This document shows, one piece after another, positions 1 to 19,201 of a DNA stretch of 64,000 nucleotides; the first letter of the stretch is position 1, and every line of letters starts with the position of its first letter. Below the pieces are notes generated by a model. The model was not told the origin of the DNA. It saw nothing but the letters and a program-made list of their open reading frames with translations, and ran no database searches. The DNA is from Streptomyces sp. NBC_01335 (GTDB taxonomy: Bacteria > Actinomycetota > Actinomycetes > Streptomycetales > Streptomycetaceae): NCBI RefSeq assembly GCF_035953295.1, contig NZ_CP108370.1, forward strand, positions 62,001 through 126,000. Direction: 5' to 3'. The position numbers and the translations under genes are program-made.

Positions 1-479
1 CCGGCGGCGGTCACCTGGCCGGTGAAGAACCGGCCGAACTCGTGGGCGGCCTCGATCACGGCGCGGTAGCCGGCGATGTTGGCCATGCTGGACAGGACGT
101 CCAGGGACTGGGCGCGGCTGATGCGCGGCACGGCGTCCATGGCCAGGACGGTGATGTCCCGTTCGGCGAGGGCGTCCACGAGCGCGGTGTTCTGTGCCGG
201 GGCCAGTATGCAGACGAGGTGGGCGCCGTCCTTCGGCTTGTCGATGTCGTCCGGCGAGGGGCTGTTGACGCGCAGGACGATGTCCGCGCTCCACGCCTCG
301 TTCGCGGTGCCCACGATGGCTCCGGCCTCGGTGTACGCGAGGTCGGTGAAGGCGGAGAGCTCGCCCGCTCCGGACTCGACGACCAGTTCGTAGCCGAGGG
401 CGATGAGCTGTCTGACGGTCGTGGGTGTCGCGGCGACGCGGGTCTCCCCGGTCGGCTCGCGAGTCACTCCGATGCGCAT
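1..479 (-). CDS. pntA: NAD(P) transhydrogenase subunit alpha, 5' part only (runs off the left edge)
   Basis: The first ~159 residues of the alpha subunit of proton-translocating NAD(P)+ transhydrogenase, which transfers hydride between NADH and NADP+ at the membrane. The start MRIGVTREPTGETRVAATP is the characteristic N-terminus of the alanine dehydrogenase/PntA family, and RISRAQSLDVLSSMANIAGY (about residues 127-146) is the typical PntA interdomain segment. The start ATG (479-477) follows an AAGGAG-like ribosome site about 8 nt upstream. The rest of the gene, and presumably pntB, lie outside the window to the left. The Rossmann NAD-binding core is not included, so only family membership can be stated. 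Confidence 0.9.
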   Translation of the reverse strand, partial: MRIGVTREPTGETRVAATPTTVRQLIALGYELVVESGAGELSAFTDLAYTEAGAIVGTANEAWSADIVLRVNSPSPDDIDKPKDGAHLVCILAPAQNTALVDALAERDITVLAMDAVPRISRAQSLDVLSSMANIAGYRAVIEAAHEFGRFFTGQVTAA

Positions 480-1310
480 GGATTGGGCTCCTTCGGAAAC
501 GTGGGCCGTCGTGCACGGTTGGCGAGGGGGCGGGGGTCTGATGCTGCCCCGTTCAACCGGGGTGACACCAGACCTGGTTGGGGCGTGGATCGGCACACGG
601 GGTCCGGGTTGACGGCCGTACCCTTCGAGCGGTAGATCGCCGGTGCTGGGCGGCCACGGGCTGCTGGTTTCCTGTGGACGTTCCGACGGTTCGGCCCGGT
701 CCACGGCCGTGGCGACGACCGGGCGAAGCTTACTGTGCCGATCAACTCATTTTCCACGTAAGGCTGTTGGAACATGTGCCGGTGCGGTCGGCGGATCGCT
801 GCGACGGCTCGTGTCCCGTGAGGGCCCGCCGCGTCTCGCGCGTACCCGTCCGTCGCGGATCAGGTTCCTCTGCCTTCGTCCCGGGTGATCAGCCCGCGGT
901 ACGCGGCGCGCGACCGACGGCAGCCTCGCGGCGGGACGCGTGTGGGGGCTGGTCGCCGGTCCGTCGCCCGTACGGAGTGAGCTCACGTCCTGAGGCTGGA
1001 GACGCGGCAGCCCGTTCCGGCCCGAGGCGGGGGCACAGGGGGTGGTGGTGGCGGCTTCGCGAACGGGCCGCGGTCCGGTGGACGTGTCCGGTCCGGGCAC
1101 GTGCCGGGGCCGTGGCCGCCCGCCCGGTGAGACCGGGCGGGTGCGTCCGTGACCGCGAGGCGGGAATGTGCGTTCACAGGGCAGTGGGTGACCTCCACCC
1201 ATCGGCCGCCGAGCAGGCCGGCCCGCGCGGCGCGGGGAGTTCCACGCTGATGCGCGCCTCGCCCGCCCGCGTGCCCTCCCGGCGCCGACATGCCCGAAGG
1301 AGCGACACCG
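480..1310. other. Intergenic region without a convincing gene
   Basis: About 830 nt separating divergent pntA (-) and the methyltransferase gene (+). No frame here shows both a ribosome site and recognisable protein sequence. It contains a perfect 10-bp GC hairpin with a 3-nt loop (1119-1141), a possible factor-independent terminator or transcript structure, and a less GC-rich stretch around 720-775 that may hold the pntA promoter. Nothing else identifiable is seen. Confidence 0.4.
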
Positions 1311-2153
1311 TTGACGACGGAAGACCATCTGGCCCCGAGCCCTCCGCCACCGGACCTCTTCGGCTCCGCCCAGGCATACGCACGTCACCGGCCGGGGGTT
1401 CCGGCAGAGGCGGCCCGGCTTCTCGCCCGGACGCTCGCCCGGGTGCCCGGTCCGGCGCTGCTGGACCTCGGGACGGGAACCGGCCAAGTGCCGCTTTCCT
1501 TGCTGGGGTTGGTTCCATTGGCCCATGTGTCCCTGGTGGACACGGGGATGGAGCGGATGCGTGCCGCGTCCGACGGACTCCTGCCGGAACTGGGCGCGTC
1601 GCACGTCGCGCGGTTCGTCGGCCGGGCGGAGGACTTCGAGCCCGAGGGTTCGGCTCCCCGCCCGCATCTGATCACCTGCTGCCGGGCCTTCCACTGGATG
1701 GACCGGCCGGCCGTCCTCGCGATGGCGGACCGGGTCGCCGCGCCGGGTGCCGCCTTCGCGGTGATGGACGACGGAAGCCTGTGGACGCACGACGCCGACT
1801 GGACGCATGCGTTGCGGGCGCTGATCCAGTCGTACCTGGGGCCCGTCCGCCGCGCGGGTGCGGGCGACGCGTACGTGGAGCCCGCTCGATCGTACGCCGA
1901 GGACCTGGCGGCGTCGGCGTTCAGCCGGGTGCGCACGTGCGCGTTCCCGGTTTCCCGGGTGTGGAGTCCGGACCGGGTGCTGGGGTATCTCGCGACGACG
2001 TCGTTCGCCGGCCCGGCGCACTTCGGTGACCGGCACCCCGCGTTCGAGGACGAGGTGCGGCGTCTGCTGACCGCGCGGGCCGGGCGCGGGCCGCTCACCG
2101 AGGAGAGCGTCTTCACCGTGCATCTGGCCCGGCGGCCCGGGGACCTCGGATGA
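1311..2153 (+). CDS. Class I SAM-dependent methyltransferase
   Basis: A 280-residue methyltransferase of the UbiE/Methyltransf_11 type. Motif I, LLDLGTGTGQVPL, lies near residues 50-62 and should bind S-adenosylmethionine; HLITCCRAFHWMD near residue 110-122 matches the post-motif region of this family. The substrate cannot be predicted. The TTG at 1311 is chosen because AAGGAG sits 7 nt upstream (1297-1302); an in-frame ATG at 1290 has no comparable site. The stop overlaps the ATG of the following GNAT-NUDIX gene (ATGA at 2150-2153), so the two are probably co-translated. Confidence 0.75.
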   Translation: MTTEDHLAPSPPPPDLFGSAQAYARHRPGVPAEAARLLARTLARVPGPALLDLGTGTGQVPLSLLGLVPLAHVSLVDTGMERMRAASDGLLPELGASHVARFVGRAEDFEPEGSAPRPHLITCCRAFHWMDRPAVLAMADRVAAPGAAFAVMDDGSLWTHDADWTHALRALIQSYLGPVRRAGAGDAYVEPARSYAEDLAASAFSRVRTCAFPVSRVWSPDRVLGYLATTSFAGPAHFGDRHPAFEDEVRRLLTARAGRGPLTEESVFTVHLARRPGDLG

Positions 2154-3415
2154 GGGGCGAGACCACCGGTGAGCGGCGGGAGCAGCCCACCGCCCTGCCG
2201 GCCCGCGCGCCCTCGGACTTCCCCGCACCCTCGGACTTCCCCGCACCCTCGGACTTCCCCGCACCCTCGGACTTCCCCGGGCCGTCGGTCTCCCCCGGGC
2301 CGTCGGACTTCCCCGGGCGGCCTGAACGGGTGCAGCCGGGAGCCGTGGCCCCCGGCGGGGGCGCGTCGCCGCGCACGCCTCGGCCGGGGCGTGGCGTCGG
2401 CCGGTGCGTACCGGCCGGTGCCGCCCGGCGTTTCGCCGTTCCCGAGCCCCGGCCCGCCGTTCCCGCCGACGCGGCGGAGATCGCGCGTCTGAAGTCGGCG
2501 CACACCTGCTCCGAGCCGCTTTCCCCGGAGAGGCTCACCGCGACCCGCACTCTCCTGGCAGCACGTCTCACGGCGGCCGGCAGCGCGGTGGCCTACGTCG
2601 TCGACGCGCCGGCGGGCGGCGGGCTGGCGAGTTGCGCGCTCGCCCTGGTGCATCCGGTGTTCCCGTCGCGCGACTCCCCCGAGGGCCTCGCGGCACACGT
2701 GGACGCCGTCGCCACCGACCCCGCCCACCGCAATCGCGGCTACGCCAGTGCCGCGCTGGGCGCGCTGCTGCGGCATCTGGAGGGGCTGGGCGTCACCGAG
2801 TACGCGCTCCACACCGGCGGCGAACCGGTGCCGTTCTACGAGCGGTTCGGCTTCTTCCGCGATTCCGCGCTCCTGCGGATGACCCGGGCCCCCGCCCGGC
2901 GGCCCGGGGACGCGGCAGGCCTGTCGACCGCGCAGTTCGCGGAGACGGTCATGCACGCCACGGGATTCGCCGGGCTGTACTTCACCGACGAGGACGGCCG
3001 CCCCCTGCAGTTGCACGCGGTGTACTCCTCCTCGCACCCGTGGCAGGTCCCCGGCGGCACGATGGACCCGGGCGAGCGCCCCTGGGGTACGGCCGTGCGC
3101 GAGTGCCGGGAGGAGACCGGGATCGTCGTCGGGGGGCCTCCCCGCCGTCTGCTGGCCGCCGTCTACGGTCTGCCGGGCGCCCAGTGGCCGTACAGCACCT
3201 TCGGGTGCGTCTTCGACGGCGGGCGGCTCACCCGACGCCAGATCGAGGCGATCGTCCTGGATCCGGCGGAGCACGACGAGGTGCGCGTACGGCCGCTGGA
3301 GGAATGGCGGGACCACATGCCCGACGGCGACTACCGCAGGCTGGTGGCGATCGACGGTGCCCGGCGGTCGGGCGAGACGGCGTACTTCGACACCTGGGAC
3401 TGGGAAGCGGAGTGA
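2150..3415 (+). CDS. GNAT acetyltransferase-NUDIX hydrolase fusion protein
   Basis: A 421-residue two-domain protein. Residues ~1-95 are a Pro/Ser/Gly-rich, low-complexity leader with PSDFPA repeats. Residues ~100-245 look like a GNAT acyltransferase: AVATDPAHRNRGYASAALG is the acetyl-CoA loop (RNRGYA) and FYERFGFF the C-terminal GNAT motif. Residues ~255-400 form a NUDIX domain with a complete box GGTMDPGERPWGTAVRECRE followed by ETGI, which binds metal and hydrolyses nucleoside-diphosphate-linked substrates. The start overlaps the stop of the methyltransferase by 4 nt. The low-complexity leader may be partly mis-started; an in-frame start closer to the GNAT domain cannot be excluded. Substrates of either domain are unknown. 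Confidence 0.75.
   Translation: MRGETTGERREQPTALPARAPSDFPAPSDFPAPSDFPAPSDFPGPSVSPGPSDFPGRPERVQPGAVAPGGGASPRTPRPGRGVGRCVPAGAARRFAVPEPRPAVPADAAEIARLKSAHTCSEPLSPERLTATRTLLAARLTAAGSAVAYVVDAPAGGGLASCALALVHPVFPSRDSPEGLAAHVDAVATDPAHRNRGYASAALGALLRHLEGLGVTEYALHTGGEPVPFYERFGFFRDSALLRMTRAPARRPGDAAGLSTAQFAETVMHATGFAGLYFTDEDGRPLQLHAVYSSSHPWQVPGGTMDPGERPWGTAVRECREETGIVVGGPPRRLLAAVYGLPGAQWPYSTFGCVFDGGRLTRRQIEAIVLDPAEHDEVRVRPLEEWRDHMPDGDYRRLVAIDGARRSGETAYFDTWDWEAE
2210..2330. repeat. 18-nt tandem repeat inside the GNAT-NUDIX coding region
   Basis: The unit ccctcggacttccccgca encodes PSDFPA and is present in three exact copies plus a partial fourth (2210-2279), followed by diverged copies (to about 2330). 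The 18-nt period keeps the frame, so copy number can change without breaking the protein. Confidence 0.85.
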
Positions 3416-3423
3416 GGCGTCCC

Positions 3424-3447
3424 GCCCGGGCGGTCACCCGCCCGGGC
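3424..3447. terminator. Candidate factor-independent terminator
   Basis: A perfect 10-bp stem (gcccgggcgg / ccgcccgggc) with a 4-nt loop, 8 nt downstream of the GNAT-NUDIX stop codon. It lacks a T-run, as is usual in Streptomyces. It may serve both converging directions. Confidence 0.55.
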
Positions 3448-3892
3448 GCGGACGCTGCCGGCGCCCGGTGTAACCACGAGGGGCGGGTCCGCCGCGTCCT
3501 CCTCGCGGCGGGCCGGCCCGTCGGCGGCGGCCGGATCGGGCGCGCCGTGCCGCTGCCGCGCGCCGTCGGTCCGTGAGGACCACCAGGCCGCTGGCGACCG
3601 CGAGGCCCAGGAGGACCGCGCCGAACACGGTGGCCCCGGTGGTCAGGCCGACGGCGTCGCTGAGGTAGCCGACGGTCACGGGCAGGATGCCCGCGGGGAC
3701 GTAACCACCCACGTTCAGTGCGGCGTTGGCCTCCGCGAGGCGCCCGGGCGGGACGCTGGAGTTGAGTGGCGAAAGGCCGCCGAGCTGCCCCAGGCCCTGC
3801 CCTGCTCCGGCGAGCAGGGCGGAGGCCACCAGGGTGGGCGCCGAGGCGGTGTGCACGGCGGTGATCAGTACGGCCTCGAACGGTGCAGCCAC
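3434..3892 (-). pseudogene. C-terminal remnant of an MFS transporter
   Basis: The open frame (GTG at 3892) encodes only about the last three membrane segments of a major facilitator protein. GAGQGLGQLGGLSPLNSSVP followed by an AEANAALN segment and GYVPAGILPVTVGYLSDAVG is typical of the second half of drug-exporter-type MFS proteins, and a last hydrophobic helix ends in VVLTDRRR. An intact member has about 400 residues and 12 helices, so most of the gene is missing; an unrelated fragment begins just upstream. The tail after the last helix is Arg/Gly-rich and probably non-native. A functional product is unlikely. Confidence 0.6.
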
Positions 3893-3970
3893 GTACGGAC
3901 CGAGGACCTCAACGCCCGCTTCCCCGGGCTCCTCGAACTCGTCGCCGCCTGGACCCCGCCGCAGCCCTGA
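3893..3970 (+). pseudogene. C-terminal scrap of an unidentified + strand gene
   Basis: A short + strand frame reading RTEDLNARFPGLLELVAAW and ending in a TGA at 3968-3970 has the codon bias and composition of a real protein end but no start or ribosome site. It directly abuts the 5' break of the MFS remnant, as if two genes were fused by a deletion. The parent family is not recognisable; a transcription-regulator or enzyme tail would both fit. Confidence 0.3.
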
Positions 3971-4137
3971 CCCAGCAGGCTCCCGGCCGGCGGATACGAC
4001 GACGGGCCCCGGCGGCAGCCGCAGAACAGCGGCGGCCGCGGGAGCCCGTGGTGGCGGGTGAGCACGCCGGCCGGCCCCGCAAGGGGGCGATCGGCCCGGC
4101 TCGGCACCGGGTCGAGGGGCGGCTGATCGAGAGGCGG

Positions 4138-4569
4138 CTACGCGTCCGGTCCGGAAACCTTGGCCGCGAAGTCGTCCACCCGCTCCGGGGTGACCCGGAC
4201 GATCAGCCGCCTCTCCTCGGGGCCCTCGGGAGGCGGGTCCTCCGCCGGATAGCGCTGCGAAAGGCGCTTCGGGAGCACCTTGTCCGGATCGGGCAGCAGT
4301 TCGGCGGTGCCCCGGATCTCCGCCGACCGTTACGGGTTGCCCCGGTCGAAGACCGTGAGGCTGACCCGCGGGTCGCGCTCGATGTTCCGGGCCTTCTTGC
4401 GTGCGGAGGTCACGGAGATGAGCAGCGTGTCACCCTCGCGCTCGAACCAGACCACGGAGGCCTGCGGCCCGCCGTCCGGGTTGATCGTGGCGAGGGTGGC
4501 GAGGGTGGCGAAGTTCCTGCCGTCGAGGAGCTCGGGGGTGGCGGGGTGGAAACCCTTGAACAACGTCAT
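4138..4569 (-). pseudogene. PPOX-class (F420/FMN-dependent) oxidoreductase with an in-frame stop
   Basis: Reading from ATG 4569 to TAG 4140-4138 gives 143 codons, the usual size for small F420-dependent pyridoxamine-5'-phosphate-oxidase-like enzymes. LATLATINPDGGPQASVVWF and ARKKARNIERDPRVSLTVFD are the conserved split-barrel strands. Codon 80 is TAA (4332-4330) where homologues typically have the Tyr of an NPY segment, and the same frame continues smoothly after it (RSAEIRGTAELLPDPDKVL). One C-to-A change would explain the stop. The product is truncated just past mid-length, so it is probably inactive unless the stop is a sequencing error or read through. It lies downstream of cchK on the same strand. 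Confidence 0.7.
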
Positions 4570-4651
4570 GCTCGGCGACAACCAAGCACCCACGCGATGT
4601 CTTCCCCCGGCGGCCACCCATGGGGTCCGGGCGCCAACCCGCGCCCGCCCG

Positions 4652-4864
4652 TCAGGCGTCCATGGTCGCAGCGAGCGAACGGGGGCGCAGGTCGGTCCAG
4701 TTGGCCTCGACGAACTCCAGGCACGCCTCCCGGGTGTTCTCCTCGAAGGCGATGGCCCACCCCCCGGGAACCTCGGCGAAGGACGGCCAGAGCGAGTGCT
4801 GGCCCTCGTCGTTCACCAGGACCAGGAAGCGGCCTTCGGGGTCGTCGAACGGGTTGGTGCTCAT
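4652..4864 (-). CDS. cchK: MbtH-like NRPS accessory protein
   Basis: A 70-residue MbtH-family protein. The diagnostic pattern is present: [20 protein letters not shown], then [13 protein letters not shown] and a C-terminal W-T-D-L-R-P motif. MbtH proteins bind NRPS adenylation domains and are needed for their solubility or activity, so the natural partner is CchH encoded 3 kb away. The ATG at 4864 follows GAGGAGG about 10 nt upstream. Its promoter region contains the iron box at 4953-4971, shared with divergent cchJ. An MbtH gene at this edge of the cluster is the same arrangement as in the S. coelicolor coelichelin locus. Confidence 0.95.
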   Translation of the reverse strand: MSTNPFDDPEGRFLVLVNDEGQHSLWPSFAEVPGGWAIAFEENTREACLEFVEANWTDLRPRSLAATMDA

Positions 4865-4952
4865 GTGTCAGCGCCTCCTCGGCGGACCGGCCGGGCGGCC
4901 GTGTCGAGCGGGTGGTTCGCGGCCGGACCGACGCCCACCCTGAGCGGAATCA

Positions 4953-4971
4953 TCAGGTTAGGCTAACCTAA
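4953..4971. promoter_or_regulatory. Iron box (DmdR/IdeR operator) between cchK and cchJ
   Basis: TCAGGTTAGGCTAACCTAA matches the Streptomyces 19-bp iron-box consensus TTAGGTTAGGCTCACCTAA at 17 of 19 positions. It is centred in the divergent spacer, so it can control both cchK and the cchJ transcript. A weaker half-site (GTGAGCCTAGCC) follows at about 4976-4987 and may widen the operator. Ferrous DmdR1 is expected to repress in iron-replete cells. Confidence 0.85.
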
Positions 4972-5018
4972 TCACCGTGAGCCTAGCCTTTCGACTTCCC
5001 TCTCACAAGGAGACGTTG

Positions 5019-5123
5019 ATGCTTCCCGTGACCGAACGCTTCCGTACCGGGGACGGAGCCCGCCCGCCGCTGGGCACGTGCCGCCGGACCACGGGCGCCC
5101 ACCGCGCCACCGGCCGGCCATGA
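5019..5123 (+). CDS. Possible 34-aa leader ORF translationally coupled to cchJ
   Basis: The best ribosome site in this transcript (AAGGAG, 5007-5012, 6-nt spacer) precedes the ATG at 5019, not a cchJ start. The frame begins MLPVTERFRTGDGARPPLG and ends at TGA 5121-5123, which overlaps the ATG at 5120 of cchJ (ATGA). Third positions are mostly G/C, as in true Streptomyces genes. It could be a real small coupled ORF, or the native N-terminus of CchJ displaced by a one-base indel. No homologue is recognised. Confidence 0.4.
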   Translation: MLPVTERFRTGDGARPPLGTCRRTTGAHRATGRP

Positions 5124-6238
5124 CGGGCGCCCTCCCCGGCCTCGCGGCCGGCCGTCACCGTCCCCCGTCCTTCGCGGACTTCGGGCTGTCCGGCAGCCCG
5201 GGGACCGAGGCGTTCTGGGCGTCGGCGCGCAGTCCCGTGGTGGCGCCCTCCCCCGACGGCGGCTGGGTGGCCCTCTTCCTGTGGCGCGGGTCCCCCGCAC
5301 GTGTCGTCTTCGAGAGCTGGTCGGAGCCGGTGCCCCTGCGCCGTTTCGGCGACACGGACTGCTGGTACGCCGAGATGGCGATGCCCGCGCGGCTGCGGGT
5401 GACCTACCAACTCATCACGGAGGAGGGGGCGTACGCAGATCCGCTCAACCCGGCGGGCGCCGGGGGTGACCGCTCGCTGGCCGCGGCCCCGGACGCCCCG
5501 CCGCAGCCGCACTGGCCCCTGGTCGGTGCGGACGACGTGCTGCCCCTTCCGCGTACGCGGCTGCGCTGGGCGAGCGGGCGGCTCGGCGGACGGCGCACCG
5601 TGCGGGTGCATCCGGCGGGCGGTGGCGGGCCGTTGGTGCTGCTGCTCGACGGGGACGACTGGCTCCATCTGCATCCGGCCACCACCGCGTTCGACTCGGC
5701 GGTGGCCGCGGGCGGGATGCCCCCGGTCACACTGGTCTTCCTGCCGGTGAAGGACCGGGAGGCGGAGTTCGGGTGCCGGCCCGAGCTGTGGGAGGCGGTC
5801 CGGGACGAGTTGCTGCCGCTGGTGGCGGAGTCCGGTGTGCCGGCGGACCCGGGCCGGCTGGTGGCGGTCGGGCAGAGCCTCGGCGGGCTGAGCGCGCTGC
5901 ACGCGGCGCTGGACTTCCCGGACCTGGTGTCACGCGTCGCGGTGCAGTCGGGGTCGTTCTGGTGGTCCCAGGATGCCGTGGGTGCGGCGGACCCGCTGGG
6001 CGGTCCGCTGGGAGGCGCCCTGGCCGACCGGCTGCGGGAGCACCCCGGTCTGTCCGGGCTGCGCGTCGCGTTCGACGTGGGGGAGCACGAGACGCTGATG
6101 CTCCCCCACTGCGAGGTGGTCGAGTCGCTGGCCGAGGCGGCCGGGGCGACCGTACGGGTCTCGCGGTCGCCCTCGGGCCACGACCGGGTGGGCTGGCGGC
6201 ACGCCCTGCTCAGGGATGTCGCCTGGGCGCTGGGCTGA
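5120..6238 (+). CDS. cchJ: Siderophore esterase (enterochelin-esterase/Fes-like alpha/beta hydrolase)
   Basis: A 372-residue protein with the two-part layout of Fes/IroE esterases: an N-terminal sandwich region rich in Trp/Phe (VALFLWRG, RFGDTDCWYAEM) and a C-terminal alpha/beta hydrolase domain. The nucleophile elbow GQSLGG puts the catalytic Ser at about residue 253; the C-terminal GHDRVGWRH supplies the likely His. In coelichelin loci the homologous gene is cchJ. CchH has no thioesterase domain, so CchJ may release or hydrolyse the product, or open the ferri-siderophore to free iron; the sequence cannot decide. ATG 5120 is chosen because it overlaps the upstream 34-codon frame; ATG 5078 is an in-frame alternative without a good ribosome site. 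Confidence 0.85.
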   Translation: MTGALPGLAAGRHRPPSFADFGLSGSPGTEAFWASARSPVVAPSPDGGWVALFLWRGSPARVVFESWSEPVPLRRFGDTDCWYAEMAMPARLRVTYQLITEEGAYADPLNPAGAGGDRSLAAAPDAPPQPHWPLVGADDVLPLPRTRLRWASGRLGGRRTVRVHPAGGGGPLVLLLDGDDWLHLHPATTAFDSAVAAGGMPPVTLVFLPVKDREAEFGCRPELWEAVRDELLPLVAESGVPADPGRLVAVGQSLGGLSALHAALDFPDLVSRVAVQSGSFWWSQDAVGAADPLGGPLGGALADRLREHPGLSGLRVAFDVGEHETLMLPHCEVVESLAEAAGATVRVSRSPSGHDRVGWRHALLRDVAWALG

Positions 6239-6268
6239 GCCCCGGCTGATCCTTCCGCCCCGGCGGGG

Positions 6269-7955
6269 TCACCGGGCCACGGCCCGGCAGTACGCCTCGT
6301 CGGTGGCGAGGAGGTGGCGGTGGGTGGCCTCGGCGGTGATGACGCCGTCGTCCAGGACGAGCACCCGGTCGGCGGCGTCCAGCAGGGCCGGGCTGCTGGT
6401 GAGCACGACCGTGGTGCGTCCCCGGCGCAGCTCGGCGACGTTGCGGGCGACGAGCTGCTCGGTGACCGCGTCGACCGCCGTGGTCGGGTCGTGCAGGACC
6501 AGGATGTCGCTGTCGGCGGCCAGGGCCCGGGCCAGGGAGAGCCGCTGGCGCTGCCCTCCGGAGAGATTGGCGCCCCGGTCGCGGACGACGTGGTCGAGCC
6601 CTTCGCGGTGCAGGGCGACGACGTCGGTCAGCAGGGACGCCTCGACGGCCTCGGGGATCATACGGCTGGTGCCGGAGGGATCGATGTTGGTACGGAGCGT
6701 GCCCGCGAAGATCTCCCCGTCGTACGGGTTCACCAGCATGTGCCCGCGTACCGCCTCGGCCGGCAGGCCGCCGATCTCCTGACCGCCGATCCGCACCACC
6801 CCCTCGTACGCGTGGGGCGGTACGTTCAGCGCCAGGATCGCCGCGAACTCGGCGGCGGCGCGCGGCTGGTAGGCGGCGATCGCGACGAACTCCCCCGCGG
6901 CGACCTGCAACTTGAGCTCGCGCAGTGAACCGTGACGGACGCGGTCGATCTCCAGGTCGCCACCGGGCTCGGGGCTTCCCGTGCCCGGGGCCGCGACCGG
7001 CGGGGCGTCCAGGACCAGCGCCATCCGCTCCGCCGAGGCGCGCGCCATCATCACGTACTTCGGCATCTCCGAGAACAGCTTCATCGGTTCCATGATGAAC
7101 TGCGCCAGTCCCACCGCCATGACGAGTTCCCCGACGGTGATCTGCCGGTCGAAGGCGAGCCAGCCCGCCGCCAGGGTCACGACGGCCGCGAGAGCCGCGT
7201 TGAGGGCCATCGAGGCGCCCGCGTAAGCTCCGTTGACCCGGGCGACGGTGATCGCCTGCTGCTTCGCCTCGGTGCTGAGCTTGCGGTAGGAGCGGAACGC
7301 GGCGTGGTTGCCGCCGAAGCCGTGCAGCGGGCGCAGGCCGGTGATCAGGTCGGCGACCTTCGCACCCGCCCGCGCCACCCGGGCCTGCTGCTCCTTGGTG
7401 CTCGCGCCGATCCGTTTCGACATCACGCCGAGGACCGAGAGGATCGCGGCGGCTCCCACGAACACCAGCAGGCCGAGACGCAGGTCGGCAAGGCCGAGCG
7501 CGGTCCCGGCGACGAGGATCGCGACGACCGAGCTGACCAGCAGCGGCACCACCTCGATGATGTCTGCGGTCTGGTCGGCGTCCTCGGTGGCGATGGTCAG
7601 CACCTCGCCGGACTTCAGGTCCATGTCCCGGGATACGGGCTGGAGTCCGCAGGCCGCGACGCGGACCCGCCAGTGGTGTGCCTCGGTCGTGTTGGCCTTC
7701 TGCAGGATGCGCATCCCGAACCGCCAGGACAGCGACACGGTCGTGATGATCACGGCCAGCGCGCCGATCGACAGCAGGAGTCTGCCGAGGCCGCGTTCCT
7801 GCATGGTGTGCTCGACGATCAGGCCGAGCGCGATGGGGAACGCCGTCTCACCGGCCTGGTAGAGGCCCATGAGGACGGTGCCCCAGGCCATGGCGCCGAG
7901 GTTGCGGCGCAGGGCGGTCCGCAGGATGTCGGCGCCCTGGCGGGGCCGCTGGGTG

Positions 7956-7972
<17 letters not shown>
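6269..7972 (-). CDS. cchI: ABC half-transporter (membrane plus ATPase), presumed coelichelin exporter subunit
   Basis: About 567 residues: a type IV exporter membrane domain with six predicted helices (residues ~20-330) followed by an ATPase domain. The ATPase is unusual. The Walker A position reads [17 protein letters not shown], lacking GxxGxGK(S/T). The Walker B is ILVLHDP, with Pro in place of the catalytic Glu. The signature [15 protein letters not shown] is intact (~residue 470). It pairs logically with CchG, which has the opposite defects. The start is uncertain: TTG 7972 lies inside the end of cchH (17-nt overlap) and an ATG at 8017 overlaps by 62 nt; both imply coupling to cchH translation. 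Confidence 0.88.
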
Positions 7973-18941
<10,969 letters not shown>

Positions 18942-19201
18942 CGAAGACTCATCGTCCCTTCCGGGTTGGAGAGTTGGCTCGGAACGGCACGGTCCGGCCA
19001 GGGTTCGTCGGCTTGTGCCGGGCGCGCGCCTGGGCGCGGTGGCGTCAGTGGTCCGCAGCGTCGCGGAAGGGTCGAGGGGTGGTCGTCCTCCGGCACACCG
19101 AGGAGCCGGACGGAGGTGGCCGCATCGGACGGGCGTGCGGGTGCACCGTGTACGGGGGCGGTTGTACGGGTCACGGGGGGCGAGCCGGCCCCGGCCGTGC
19201 C

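Noticed and set aside
578..2029. Long + strand frame overlapping the methyltransferase gene in another phase
   Set aside because: Arg/Gly/Pro-rich translation without recognisable domains; the methyltransferase frame has motif I and a ribosome site.
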